NCBI GenBank assembly: GCA_023397675.1
Contig: JAEWTV010000118.1
Coordinates: 1 to 32,676, forward strand
Origin: Bacillota bacterium
GTDB lineage: Bacteria; Bacillota; Clostridia; Acetivibrionales; JANLFN01
Reading direction: 5' to 3'
Length of the DNA stretch: 32,676 nt
The notes under the pieces were generated by a model, which was not told the origin of the DNA, did not search any database, and was given only the letters and a program-made list of their open reading frames with translations. Of the stretch, positions 14,645-23,316 are shown piece by piece. Both the position numbers and the translations under genes were made by a program. Position 1 is the first letter of the stretch; the number at the start of each line of letters is the position of its first letter.

Positions 14645-15898
14645 ATGTATAAAAGAATAACGTTAGATAACGGTCTCAGAGTGGTATGCGAAAAAATACC
14701 ATACATGAGGTCGGTTTCGCTGGGTATCTGGGTAGGAACCGGTTCAAGGAATGAAGATAAAAGCAACAATGGTGTATCTCATTTTATTGAACACATGCTT
14801 TTTAAAGGTACTGAAAAGAGGACTGCAAAGGCTATTGCAGAAACAATAGATAATATAGGCGGTCAGATAAATGCATTTACGGGAAAGGAATGCACCTGTT
14901 ACTACACAAAAACACTGGACACTCATCTGGGTCTTGCTGTGGATGTGCTGTCAGACATGTTTTTCAATTCCCTGTTTGCAAAAAAAGATATAAACACAGA
15001 ACGCAATGTCATTATGGAAGAGATCGGAATGTATGAAGACTCTCCAGAAGAATTGGTTCATGATATACTTTCAGAAACAGTTTGGGATGGAAATGCTCTT
15101 GGGTATCCTATTTTGGGTACCCGGGAGATTCTTACAAAGATTAACAGGGATACCATAACCGATTACATTTCAAAGAATTATACCCCTGCAAATACAGTTA
15201 TTTCTGTAGCCGGAAATTACGATGATGATGAACTCATTGAGCTAATAAAAAACAGCTTCAGCGAATGGAACGCAAAACCACAGGAAGTTTCAAATACCGA
15301 TGCTGCAGATTTTATTGCCAAAAGTAGAATCAGAGAAAAAGAAACCGAACAAGTCCACATGTGCATGGGCTTTGACGGAATTGAACATGGAAATGACGAA
15401 CTGTATACTCTACTTGCAATTAATAACATCTTTGGCGGTGGAATGAGTTCAAGACTGTTTCAGAAGATCAGAGAAGAAAAGGGACTTGCATATTCAATAT
15501 ATTCATATCCATCTTCATACAAGAATACCGGTTTGTTTACTGTTTATGCAGGGATGAAGCCGGAACAGCTTGAAATTGTAATAAAAATGGTTATCAAGGA
15601 AATACGGCAGCTTAAGTCAAAAGGCATTAAAAAGGAAGAGCTTGAAAAGTCCAAGGAACAGCTTAAAGGCAATTACATTCTTGGTCTTGAAAGTACAAGC
15701 AGCCGTATGAACAGTATCGGAAAAGCCGAACTGATGCTTGGAAGAATCAATACTCCAGATGAGGTGCTTGCAAAAATAGACAGCATAAGTCTTGAAAGAG
15801 TGACAAGTACGCTTGAAAGAGTTTTTGATTTAAGTAAGGTAGGCTTTACAGCCGTTGGTAACATAAAAAAAGAAATAGATTTTAATAGCTTGCTATAA
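14645..15898 (+). CDS. mlpA: M16 family zinc peptidase (MlpA/YmxG type)
   Basis: The 417-residue product carries the inverted zinc motif HFIEH at 46-50 (H46, catalytic E49, H50). The third ligand is E126, at the spacing usual for the family (NVIMEEIGMYEDSPEE). The C-terminal M16 half is present (GGGMSSRLFQKIREEKGLAYSIYSY). It is cytoplasmic, with no signal peptide. In Bacillus the homologue lies in the same place between pnp and the dipicolinate genes, which supports the symbol. GGAGG precedes the ATG. Substrates are poorly known for this subgroup. A terminator follows directly. Confidence 0.92.
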   Translation: MYKRITLDNGLRVVCEKIPYMRSVSLGIWVGTGSRNEDKSNNGVSHFIEHMLFKGTEKRTAKAIAETIDNIGGQINAFTGKECTCYYTKTLDTHLGLAVDVLSDMFFNSLFAKKDINTERNVIMEEIGMYEDSPEELVHDILSETVWDGNALGYPILGTREILTKINRDTITDYISKNYTPANTVISVAGNYDDDELIELIKNSFSEWNAKPQEVSNTDAADFIAKSRIREKETEQVHMCMGFDGIEHGNDELYTLLAINNIFGGGMSSRLFQKIREEKGLAYSIYSYPSSYKNTGLFTVYAGMKPEQLEIVIKMVIKEIRQLKSKGIKKEELEKSKEQLKGNYILGLESTSSRMNSIGKAELMLGRINTPDEVLAKIDSISLERVTSTLERVFDLSKVGFTAVGNIKKEIDFNSLL

Positions 15899-15911
15899 AT
15901 TTAATTCCAAA

Positions 15912-15937
15912 AAAGAACCTCAAGGGGTTCTTTTTTT
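15912..15937 (+). terminator. Terminator after the M16 peptidase gene
   Basis: AAAGAACC (15912-15919) pairs with GGTTCTTT (15926-15933). The right arm runs into a stretch of T residues. It separates the pnp-peptidase unit from dpaAB. Confidence 0.85.
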
Positions 15938-15952
15938 GTGCCTTATACAAGC

Positions 15953-15980
15953 ACTGCTAAATACTGCTGAACATAAACTG
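15953..15980 (+). promoter_or_regulatory. Candidate SigK-type promoter of dpaAB
   Basis: AC (15953-15954), 17 bases, then CATAAACTG (15972-15980) fits the SigK -10 pattern CATAnnnTA except for the last base. It would place the transcript start about 45 bases before the dpaA start. SigK control of dipicolinate synthase is known in spore formers. The match here is partial. Confidence 0.4.
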
Positions 15981-16031
15981 TAATGAATAATGAAAAGCTA
16001 TTACAGCGTCTGTTTTACAGGAGGAATGCCC

Positions 16032-16904
16032 ATGAACGGGAAAAAAATAACTATTATAGGCGGGGACTTAAGAAACATTAAACTTGCAAATCAAATAATT
16101 GAAGATGGAAATGAAGTCAATATATTCGGTTTCAGTAAAGCAGGCTTTGATCTGGGAATGATGGAATGTGAAGACCTGGCCGAGGCAATAGATGATTCTG
16201 ACGTTGTAATTGGGCCTATTCCATGTTCAAACGATAATGATACCATAAATGCACCCTTCCATCAGGATAAAATTTATATACACGATGTTTTTAAGAAAAT
16301 GTCAAAGAATCAGCTGTTTCTTGCAGGGCGTATTAGTGAAAAGGTTCGTAACATGTCAAACATTTATAATGTTTATATAATGGATCTGCTGGAAAGAGAA
16401 GAAATGGCTATACTTAACGCTATTCCAACTGCTGAGGGTGCTATACAAATTGCTATGGAAGAAATGCCCATAACAATCCATGACAGCAAAGCCCTTGTTC
16501 TTGGATATGGGAGAGTTGGAAAGCTAGTCGCAAAACTGCTGTATGCGCTTGGTTCAGAGGTTTATGTTGAAGCAAGAAAATATTCGGATCTGGCATGGAT
16601 CAGAAGCAACAACTATATTCCGGTACATATAAACGATATAACAAAATGTCTGCCTCAGATGGACCTCATAGTAAATACCATCCCCAACATCATACTGAAT
16701 CAGCAGATGCTTTCACTGGTCAGAAAGGATAGCCTGCTTATAGACCTGGCATCAAAGCCGGGCGGAATTGACTTTGAAAAAGCAAAGGATATGGGATTGA
16801 AGGCTATATGGGCTTTATCACTCCCGGGTAAAGTTGCACCTGTAACAGCAGCAAAGTATATAAAGGAAACTGTATATAATATAATGGATGAACTGGGGGT
16901 ATAA
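16032..16904 (+). CDS. dpaA: Dipicolinate synthase subunit A
   Basis: The 290-residue product has an N-terminal GGDLRNIKLANQI block, a central conserved LEREEMAILNAIPTAEGAIQIAMEE stretch, and a Rossmann dinucleotide-binding motif GYGRVG at 158-163. DpaA with DpaB oxidises dihydrodipicolinate to dipicolinic acid in the mother cell; the acid is then loaded into the spore core with calcium. The frame extends 14 codons upstream. ATG 16032 is preferred because GGAGG sits seven bases before it, whereas the ATG two codons earlier would be too close. dpaB starts three bases after the stop. Confidence 0.96.
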   Translation: MNGKKITIIGGDLRNIKLANQIIEDGNEVNIFGFSKAGFDLGMMECEDLAEAIDDSDVVIGPIPCSNDNDTINAPFHQDKIYIHDVFKKMSKNQLFLAGRISEKVRNMSNIYNVYIMDLLEREEMAILNAIPTAEGAIQIAMEEMPITIHDSKALVLGYGRVGKLVAKLLYALGSEVYVEARKYSDLAWIRSNNYIPVHINDITKCLPQMDLIVNTIPNIILNQQMLSLVRKDSLLIDLASKPGGIDFEKAKDMGLKAIWALSLPGKVAPVTAAKYIKETVYNIMDELGV

Positions 16905-16907
16905 ATT

Positions 16908-17486
16908 ATGCAGCTGGAAGGCTTGAAGATTGGGTTTGCGGTAACCGGATCTTTTTGTACATTTGACCGTATCATAAAGGAAATCGAAATAGTGGTAAAT
17001 GAGGGGGCCCAGGTTTATCCGATTATTTCTAGTTCAGTAGACAGTTTTGATACAAGATTTGGAACAGCAGATTCTTTTAAAGACAAACTTATTAAGATGA
17101 CAGGACATAATATTATCAGAACAATTGTTGAAGCAGAACCAATAGGTCCCAAAAACCTTTTCGATATTCTGGTAATAGCCCCGTGTACAGGAAATACATT
17201 GGGCAAGATTGCAAATGCTATTACAGATACCTCAGTTACAATGGCTTTCAAGGCACATATGAGGAATAATAAGCCTGTTGTTATAGCTGTATCGACAAAT
17301 GACGGTCTGGGAGTTAACGCTAAAAACCTGGGAGTATTAATGGTTATGAAAAATGTTTATCTTGTTCCTTTTGGACAGGATGATCCTATAAAGAAATGTA
17401 ATTCAATAATTGCGAAATATGATATGATAGTACCGACAATACAGGAAGCGCTAAAGGGAAAGCAAATCCAGCCTGTTCTTGTTTAG
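16908..17486 (+). CDS. dpaB: Dipicolinate synthase subunit B (flavoprotein-like)
   Basis: The 192-residue product has the Dfp/flavoprotein fold pattern: LKIGFAVTGSFCTFDRIIKEI at the start, then LVIAPCTGNTLGKIANAITD, followed by MAFKAHMRNNKPVVIAVSTNDGLG. The length matches DpaB/SpoVFB (about 200). It acts with DpaA in the mother cell to make dipicolinic acid, the spore core chelator. It is translationally close to dpaA (gap of three bases, with a G-rich ribosome-binding site inside the dpaA end). A strong terminator ends the operon at 17550. In Bacillus asd, dapG and dapA follow; here they do not. Confidence 0.96.
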   Translation: MQLEGLKIGFAVTGSFCTFDRIIKEIEIVVNEGAQVYPIISSSVDSFDTRFGTADSFKDKLIKMTGHNIIRTIVEAEPIGPKNLFDILVIAPCTGNTLGKIANAITDTSVTMAFKAHMRNNKPVVIAVSTNDGLGVNAKNLGVLMVMKNVYLVPFGQDDPIKKCNSIIAKYDMIVPTIQEALKGKQIQPVLV

Positions 17487-17521
17487 AAAAGAAAACCTCA
17501 GCAAAAACTCCTTTCTAATAT

Positions 17522-17556
17522 GAGCCCCGTAATAATTATTTACGGGGCTCTGTTAT
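17522..17556. terminator. dpaAB terminator (convergent with the permease gene)
   Basis: An 11-bp perfect stem (17522-17532 with 17540-17550, containing GAGCCCCGTAA) is followed by a T-rich tail on the plus strand. The permease gene on the minus strand ends at 17565, so it may serve that transcript too, although its tail on that side is not T-rich. Confidence 0.85.
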
Positions 17557-17564
17557 TTAGAATT

Positions 17565-19520
17565 TTAACCTGTTATTTCATGTACATATTTTTTCCTTGT
17601 AATAAGGTAAAATATTGTCTGGAATACAAAGTAAGCTATTATTGCAAAGGTTGCAAATTTCATGAAAGGACCAAGTACAAAATCTCCACCAACCATGAAA
17701 GTCATAAGATACATCATTGAGTAACCTACAATTGTGCCGAATATTAAAGGTGTAAAGAAGGTTACAGCCAGTTCGCGGGAGATTATTGTTTTTATTTCTC
17801 TGGATTTAATTCCAATCTTATATAGTTTGGAGAATTTTGCCTTGGTTTCATAAAGCTCACTGTATTGCTTGAAATAAAGCACGCTTCCTGAGGTTATAAA
17901 GAAAAGTAATCCTGTAAAACTGAATATAAAGAACATTACAGAGTATACACTTTGAAAGTCTTTATAGCTTCCAAGGGTAGATGCCAGGCTGTATAGTTTT
18001 GATATATCCATACCAGGTAATGATAAACTTGAATTTAGCTGTGAAAGCTCTTTTTTAAGACTGCTGATTAAACTTTCGGTTTGCTTCCAGTCACTAAACA
18101 TAAGGTTTTCAAATGTGCCTATATTACTGGAATTCATCAAAGACTTTAAAGTATTATAATCTTTATCATTAAGTACTATTCCGGAACTTGACGGAAAAAC
18201 TGAACCGTTTGCAATAAAAGACTCTCTTTTTGTATCTAAAACTATAAAACTAAAGGTTTTACTTTCTCCGGTAAGCTCGATTTTATCTCCAGGATTCAGA
18301 CCGTGGTTGTTTGGTTCCCATGCAGTAATATAATTTATTGCCTGACCTTCAGGAACAAAAATATTCTTTGAAAGAGATTTATTAAAAGTAGTTGCTGATA
18401 TTACAGGCTTAATATGAAGAAAGTCATACCTATCTCCGCCGCCTTTATAATCTACCTTAAGAAATTCAAAGGACTTTCTGTCTATAAGTTTTAAATTGCT
18501 TCCTGTTATAATATCGTTTAAAGTCTTATCCGAAATATTGTTAATGCCTGAAACACGGGCAAATTGTATATGGTTTGGCATAGATTTAACTGCTATGTTT
18601 CCGGACTGCTGGTATAATGCGAAGGGGGATGCTATACTGAAAATTATCATGGAACTTAGAATACACAGTATGAATATAATCTTTTTGTTCTGTGCAAATT
18701 TTGAGCTTATTTCATTTACACTTAAAAGATTCCTGTAATAAATACTGCTTCTGCTTTTTACGGCTCTTACAATAAGTACTCCGAAGTTTGACAGGATTAA
18801 ATAAATTCCAGTAAAACAGATTACAAAATAGAGCAATAAGGTAAGCAAATTGTTAAGGTCCTTGTTATTTGAAATAATAAATAATGCTGCAGATGAGAGT
18901 AAAACTATAAGAATACCAATTATACCGACTGTAAGGGAATAGCTTTGCTTAAGGTTTTTTCTACCGCTTTTAAGAAGCTCTGAGATTTCAAGCTTTTTTG
19001 TTGCAACCCGGCTTAAAAAAATTACTGTAACATATATAACTGTAAAAGTTATAAAAGTGATTAAAAAGCTTCTTATGTCGAATGAAAAGTTGATATTATC
19101 TATATCGATAAGATTCAAAAGAATCATTTGAAAAAACCTTGAAAATATCATGCCTGCAATAAGTCCAATAAGCATTGAAGAGGCAAGAATAAGGCTGTTT
19201 TCAAGCAATACGATTTTATTTATATCCTTTTTTGTCATGCCAAGTGTCATATAAAGGGCAAATTCCTTTTGCCTTGATTTTATAAAGGTTGTATGAGCAT
19301 AATTGATAAAGAATATTGAAAAAACAATAACTGCAATTAGTGAAAAGTATATTATAAAAGATACATTTATCATTTTGCAGAAATCTGTAAGCTGCTTGTT
19401 AAAAAGCAGAGTGGAGAACATAAATATAACCATTACTGCAAAGCTGCTGCAAAGAAAATAAGCAGAATATTTTCTTATATTGGCTTTAAAGTTTTTAACA
19501 GCTACATCCTTAAATGTCAT
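17565..19520 (-). CDS. BceB-type ABC transporter permease (FtsX superfamily)
   Basis: The 651-residue product begins MTFKDVAVKNFKANIRKYSAYFLCSSFAVMVIFMF, typical of BceB/BcrAB-type permeases. About ten hydrophobic segments are visible. A large hydrophilic region (roughly 315-520) is the expected extracellular sensing domain, and two FtsX cores carry the QKEFALYMTLGMTKKDI and YKIGIKSREIKTIIS coupling stretches. These permeases with their ATPase protect against cell-wall-active peptides and pass the flux signal to the kinase. GGGAGGTGA precedes ATG 19518-19520, so I reject the frame extension to 19544. It overlaps the ATPase gene end by 11 bases. The specific peptide cannot be deduced. Confidence 0.9.
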   Translation of the reverse strand: MTFKDVAVKNFKANIRKYSAYFLCSSFAVMVIFMFSTLLFNKQLTDFCKMINVSFIIYFSLIAVIVFSIFFINYAHTTFIKSRQKEFALYMTLGMTKKDINKIVLLENSLILASSMLIGLIAGMIFSRFFQMILLNLIDIDNINFSFDIRSFLITFITFTVIYVTVIFLSRVATKKLEISELLKSGRKNLKQSYSLTVGIIGILIVLLSSAALFIISNNKDLNNLLTLLLYFVICFTGIYLILSNFGVLIVRAVKSRSSIYYRNLLSVNEISSKFAQNKKIIFILCILSSMIIFSIASPFALYQQSGNIAVKSMPNHIQFARVSGINNISDKTLNDIITGSNLKLIDRKSFEFLKVDYKGGGDRYDFLHIKPVISATTFNKSLSKNIFVPEGQAINYITAWEPNNHGLNPGDKIELTGESKTFSFIVLDTKRESFIANGSVFPSSSGIVLNDKDYNTLKSLMNSSNIGTFENLMFSDWKQTESLISSLKKELSQLNSSLSLPGMDISKLYSLASTLGSYKDFQSVYSVMFFIFSFTGLLFFITSGSVLYFKQYSELYETKAKFSKLYKIGIKSREIKTIISRELAVTFFTPLIFGTIVGYSMMYLMTFMVGGDFVLGPFMKFATFAIIAYFVFQTIFYLITRKKYVHEITG

Positions 19521-20274
19521 TACGCTCACCTCCCAGAACCGCAAGGCAATCTAATATGCGGTCAAAAAACTCCTTCCTGGTACCCTTACGTACTATTTCC
19601 ATATTTATCGTACCGTCTTTTATAAAAATTATCTTCTTGCAAAAGCTTGCAGCAAAGGAATCATGGGTTACCATTAAGATTGTTGTATTGTTTTCTGTAT
19701 TCATTTTTTCAAAGCATTTCATTACTGAGTTTGATGACTTTGAGTCAAGATTTCCTGTAGGCTCATCTGCAAAAACTATTGCAGGATCATTTATAACGGC
19801 TCTGCTTACTGCTGTTCTTTGCTGTTGACCACCTGAGACATTATAAGGATATTTTGAAGCAATGTTATCAATGTCAAATAAAGACAAGATTTTATCTGCT
19901 TTTTGCTCCATTTCAGACGCGTTCTTTTTATCTAGTATTAATGGAAGCATTACATTTTCTCTGATAGTAAGGCTGTCTATAAGATTAAAATCCTGAAAAA
20001 TAAAACCTAGTTTCTGTCTTCTGAAAACAGACAATTCATCATTGCTCATAGATATTATATTTTTATCACTGATTTCAATTTTACCTGATGTAGGCTTGTC
20101 AATACCGCTTAACAGGTTGAGAAGTGTAGTCTTTCCGCTGCCTGATGGTCCCATGACACCGACAAATTCACCGTTCTCTATTTTCAGGTCAAGACCGTTT
20201 AAAGCATGTGTTGTATTTGCTTCATCCCTTCCGCCATAAACCTTATTAAGGTTAACTACATTTAAAATTGCCAT
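19510..20274 (-). CDS. BceA-type ABC transporter ATP-binding protein
   Basis: The 254-residue product has all ABC ATPase motifs: Walker A GPSGSGKTT at 42-50, Q-loop FQDFN near 93-97, signature VSGGQQQR at 146-153 and Walker B AIVFADEP at 165-172. The H-loop lies in VTHD. It belongs to the MacB/LolD/BceA group by the RRQKLGFIFQDFNL stretch. It powers the FtsX-type permease encoded next. The start is ATG with GGGAGG upstream. The gap before it (20275-20367) holds a CCATA / TATGG inverted repeat on the minus strand and could carry a regulator-dependent promoter. Confidence 0.93.
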   Translation of the reverse strand: MAILNVVNLNKVYGGRDEANTTHALNGLDLKIENGEFVGVMGPSGSGKTTLLNLLSGIDKPTSGKIEISDKNIISMSNDELSVFRRQKLGFIFQDFNLIDSLTIRENVMLPLILDKKNASEMEQKADKILSLFDIDNIASKYPYNVSGGQQQRTAVSRAVINDPAIVFADEPTGNLDSKSSNSVMKCFEKMNTENNTTILMVTHDSFAASFCKKIIFIKDGTINMEIVRKGTRKEFFDRILDCLAVLGGERNDI

Positions 20275-20367
20275 AATACTTACCTCCCAAAAAACTTTGA
20301 ATAATACTTACATCTTAAGTTTAAAGCCGAAAGGAATTGTGTACCATAGAATAACCTTATGGAAAGC

Positions 20368-21387
20368 TTACAGTTTTGAAAGGTAGGAGATGGTAACTGT
20401 TGTGCCATGACCTTCCTGAGATTCTATATTTATCTTGTGTCCGAGCTTTTCTGCTATTACAGAACATATATAAAGACCGATACCGGTTGAATTCCTTGAC
20501 TTGCGGCCATTCTCACCGGTAAAAAAGGGTTCAAATATTCTGTTCATGTCATAAGGAGGAATGCCAATACCTTCATCTTTTATAGAAAGAATTACATTGG
20601 AATCCTTCTTGTAAATTTCAATATATATATTTTTTGCTTCATTGCCTGAAAATGAGTATTTAATTGCATTTGAAATAAACTGATCTATCATTACTTCATT
20701 CCATTTCGAGTCTGTTAAAACCGGTATTATTTCATTACTGGAATTGTTTACTTTAGGAAATACATTATTATAAATGAATTGAGATTTCCTGTTATTTATG
20801 ATGTTTTTTATTGATGCTGCCAGGTCAACTGTTTGAGGCTCGTAATCTTTAGAAAACTCATCGATTCTCATATAACTTAAGGCCTGGTCAAGACTTGAAG
20901 AAAGTTTATAATTCTCAGATTGAATATTCATTAAAGCTTCCTTAATGTCAGTGTTCTCACTTGAGTTCTTTTGAATAATCAGATCAATCACAGATATAGG
21001 TGTTTTCATACAGTGTACCCATTGGGATAAAAAACGTCTCTTATTTTGTAAATCTGAATTTAATCCATCAATTATATTCGAATAATTTGAATGGATGGTG
21101 TCAAGGACACTGCAAACGGCTGCCTGTTCATTGGTAGACGATTTTATGGATATGTAAGGATTCGAAGCACTTTTAATAAGGCTTTCATTGAAAGTTTTAT
21201 ATTTAAACCACTCAATAAAGAAAAGGATTAAAAATAAGAAAACTGAAATACACAGGGGATATAGAATTTCAATTTTACTGCTTACAGAAAGCTTGAAAAA
21301 GACAATAAGCAGAAGACTGTTTGCAAAATAAATAACAAATAAAGCCAGCTTATCCTTTACAAAGTTTATGAAAAGTTTTTTAGTCAT
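20368..21387 (-). CDS. BceS-type intramembrane-sensing histidine kinase
   Basis: The 339-residue product has two transmembrane helices (about 14-35 and 42-62) with only a short loop between them, the hallmark of intramembrane-sensing kinases of peptide antibiotic modules. The phosphoacceptor is H125 in SQWVHCMKTP, a variant H-box typical of the BceS group. The N-box (FISNAIKYSF), G1 (DEGIGIP) and G2 (STGIGLYI) regions are intact. It lacks an extracellular sensor and is expected to read the state of the transporter encoded downstream. Its ATG overlaps the end of the response regulator gene by eight bases, and AAGGAGG lies inside that gene. Confidence 0.93.
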   Translation of the reverse strand: MTKKLFINFVKDKLALFVIYFANSLLLIVFFKLSVSSKIEILYPLCISVFLFLILFFIEWFKYKTFNESLIKSASNPYISIKSSTNEQAAVCSVLDTIHSNYSNIIDGLNSDLQNKRRFLSQWVHCMKTPISVIDLIIQKNSSENTDIKEALMNIQSENYKLSSSLDQALSYMRIDEFSKDYEPQTVDLAASIKNIINNRKSQFIYNNVFPKVNNSSNEIIPVLTDSKWNEVMIDQFISNAIKYSFSGNEAKNIYIEIYKKDSNVILSIKDEGIGIPPYDMNRIFEPFFTGENGRKSRNSTGIGLYICSVIAEKLGHKINIESQEGHGTTVTISYLSKL

Positions 21388-22087
21388 CAGCGCCTCCTTG
21401 AGTAAAATCAGAACTAAGCATATAACCTGCGCCTCTTTTAGTCTTAATCACGTTGGAAATACCGATATCTGAAAGTTTGGCTTTAATTCGTGTAACATTA
21501 ACTGTAAGAGTGTTATCATCCACAAAAGTTGTATCATCCCACAGCTCTTCAAGAATTCTTTCCCTTGATACAACCTTATCTGAATTATCCATGAGAACCT
21601 TTAAAAGTTTGAATTCATTCTTACTTAGGTCAGACACCTTACCGTTATAACTCATTTTAAAGCTGTCAGCATCAAGAGATAAGCCATTTACAGTTAATAC
21701 ATCTTCATCCTTGGAGGAATACTCACCGTATGTACGTCTTACCGCCGATTTTATTTTAGCCAGCAGCACATCAAGATTGAAGGGCTTTACGATGTAATCA
21801 TCCGCACCAAGCTCTATTCCAAGTATTTGATCCATATCACCATTTCTGGCGGATAAAATTATTACAGGTATATTTGATTTTTTACGTATCAGCCTGAGAA
21901 CAAAAAAACCATCAAAGTAGGGGAGATTTATATCTAAAATTACAATGTGTGCATCATTTTTTTCAAGATAGGACTCAATGTTTCTGAAATCATCAGTGTA
22001 CAAAGTAGCGAAGCCATATCTTTTTAAATGCCCGCAAATCATATCTCTGATCTTTTCATCATCTTCAATAACCAGTATTTTTTTCAT
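21380..22087 (-). CDS. BceR-type OmpR/PhoB response regulator
   Basis: The 235-residue product has an N-terminal receiver domain with the acidic pocket (E8-D9-D10), phosphoacceptor D52 (ILDINLP) and the conserved lysine in YIVKPFN. A C-terminal winged-helix domain follows (LSKNEFKLLKVLMDNSDKVVSRERILEELWDD...VTRIKAKL). It is the first gene of the four-gene minus-strand module and should activate the transporter genes when peptides are sensed. The ribosome-binding site is weak (GGGTGA). A TATAAT on the minus strand is seen upstream (near 22117), but the -35 is poor. Confidence 0.93.
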   Translation of the reverse strand: MKKILVIEDDEKIRDMICGHLKRYGFATLYTDDFRNIESYLEKNDAHIVILDINLPYFDGFFVLRLIRKKSNIPVIILSARNGDMDQILGIELGADDYIVKPFNLDVLLAKIKSAVRRTYGEYSSKDEDVLTVNGLSLDADSFKMSYNGKVSDLSKNEFKLLKVLMDNSDKVVSRERILEELWDDTTFVDDNTLTVNVTRIKAKLSDIGISNVIKTKRGAGYMLSSDFTQGGADD

Positions 22088-22254
22088 TCAATCACCCATA
22101 TGAAATAGTTTACTTAATTATATCAAAAAATCAAATTTTAATGTAGAAGCAGTAGTTATTTGGTAAGATTTTGTGAATTAATTCAATTAAAAATATAAAT
22201 AATATGAAGTAGATTGAAAGATATTAACATCAGAACATATAAGGATGTGATAGA

Positions 22255-22359
22255 TTGACGGGAGATAATAAGGTTACTTTTGGAAACGCTTAAGCACCAA
22301 CTCCTGAAACAGAACATGAAGATAAAGATAAAAATCAGAACCTTGAAGAAATTAAAGAA
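22255..22359 (+). pseudogene. Interrupted 5' part of the tepA frame (in-frame TAA at 22291-22293)
   Basis: A TTG at 22255 with an AAGGATG-type ribosome-binding site opens a frame (LTGDNKVTFGNA) that meets TAA at 22291. After that stop the same frame stays open (APTPETEHEDKDKNQNLEEIKELG) straight into the protease domain. The charged, low-complexity linker is what this family normally has before the protease domain. The stop thus looks like a nonsense mutation or a sequencing error in a tolerant part of the gene. No good ribosome-binding site exists before the next possible start at 22360. Confidence 0.6.
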
Positions 22360-23022
22360 TTGGGAACATCAGTTGTTACAAATCCAAAAGGAAATGTACA
22401 TTGTTTAACGATAATAGGCCAAATTGAAGGGCATGTAATACTGCCTCCTCAAAATAAGACAACCAAGTATGAGCATGTAATTCCGCAGCTGGTTGCAATA
22501 GAAGAAGATGAATCTATTGACGGACTTCTTTTGATATTGAATACCGTTGGAGGTGATGTTGAAGCCGGTCTTGCAATTGCTGAAATGATTGCAAGTATGT
22601 CTAAACCATCAGTATCACTGGTTTTGGGCGGTGGGCACAGTATAGGTGTTCCAATGGCTGTTTCAACAAACTTTTCATTTATTGCACCATCAGCAACGAT
22701 GACAATACATCCTATCAGGCTAAACGGTATGATAGTTGGTGTTCCGCAGACCTATGAATATTTTGATAAAATGCAGGAAAGGGTAGTGCAATTCGTTTCC
22801 AAAAATTCAAAAATCACAAGGAACAGGTTCAGAGAACTTATGCTTAAAACAGGTGAACTTGCAACTGATGTAGGAACAGTTCTATTCGGTGATGAAGCAG
22901 TAAAAAACGGTTTAATAGATCAAACAGGCGGGTTAGCAGATGCCTTAAAAAAGCTGTATGATTTTATAAAACTTAGAAAGGCTGAAAATGATAAACCATC
23001 GGAAAGAAGTGAAATTCAATGA
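22360..23022 (+). CDS. tepA: TepA-type ClpP-like (translocation-enhancing / germination) protease, start uncertain
   Basis: From TTG 22360 the product is 220 residues and covers the whole ClpP-like domain: LTIIGQIEGHVILPPQNKTTKYEHVIPQL, the catalytic serine S94 in GGGHSIGVP and histidine H117 in MTIHPIR. It closely follows the TepA/YmfB pattern of Bacillus, and the neighbours (ylzJ, spoIIIE) match that synteny. Proteases of this type have been linked to degradation of small acid-soluble spore proteins. The upstream part of the frame is cut by a stop at 22291. The protein would have to start at 22360 with almost no Shine-Dalgarno sequence, use a rare start, or depend on read-through. Confidence 0.8.
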   Translation: MGTSVVTNPKGNVHCLTIIGQIEGHVILPPQNKTTKYEHVIPQLVAIEEDESIDGLLLILNTVGGDVEAGLAIAEMIASMSKPSVSLVLGGGHSIGVPMAVSTNFSFIAPSATMTIHPIRLNGMIVGVPQTYEYFDKMQERVVQFVSKNSKITRNRFRELMLKTGELATDVGTVLFGDEAVKNGLIDQTGGLADALKKLYDFIKLRKAENDKPSERSEIQ

Positions 23023-23225
23023 TTCTTTATACAGTAATGCCGTTGGAATTCATATTTGGTGATCCAGGATATAAAGTAGGGGATATAACGGAAATTGATT
23101 ATATGGGTGTAAAGGTTGAGGTAACAAAAGGTATAGATAATGCAATGGTCATTAACAGGGTTATAAGTTCTTCTCCAAAGGACTATTTAAATCCCAGACT
23201 GCAGCCAGGGGAAACTATCAGTTAG
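23019..23225 (+). CDS. ylzJ: YlzJ-like small protein
   Basis: The 68-residue product reads MILYTVMPLEFIFGD..., then the YLNPRLQPGETI tail, which is the YlzJ-like pattern. The function is unknown. It overlaps the tepA end by four bases (ATGA), which implies translational coupling. The same pair precedes spoIIIE in Bacillus. Here a minus-strand MCP gene separates it from spoIIIE. Confidence 0.85.
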   Translation: MILYTVMPLEFIFGDPGYKVGDITEIDYMGVKVEVTKGIDNAMVINRVISSSPKDYLNPRLQPGETIS

Positions 23226-23263
23226 CAAGAACAAAGGTTTTAAAAAATATGTTTTACTTAATG

Positions 23264-23299
23264 AAAAAAAGAAGCATGAACATTTATTGTTCATGCTTC
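23264..23299. terminator. Bidirectional terminator between ylzJ and the MCP gene
   Basis: A 12-bp perfect stem (23271-23282 with 23288-23299, GAAGCATGAACA and its complement) closes a five-base loop. Seven A residues at 23264-23270 give a clean T-run for the minus-strand MCP transcript. The plus-strand tail is weaker. Confidence 0.9.
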
Positions 23300-23316
23300 T
23301 GATATTTTGTAAACTG

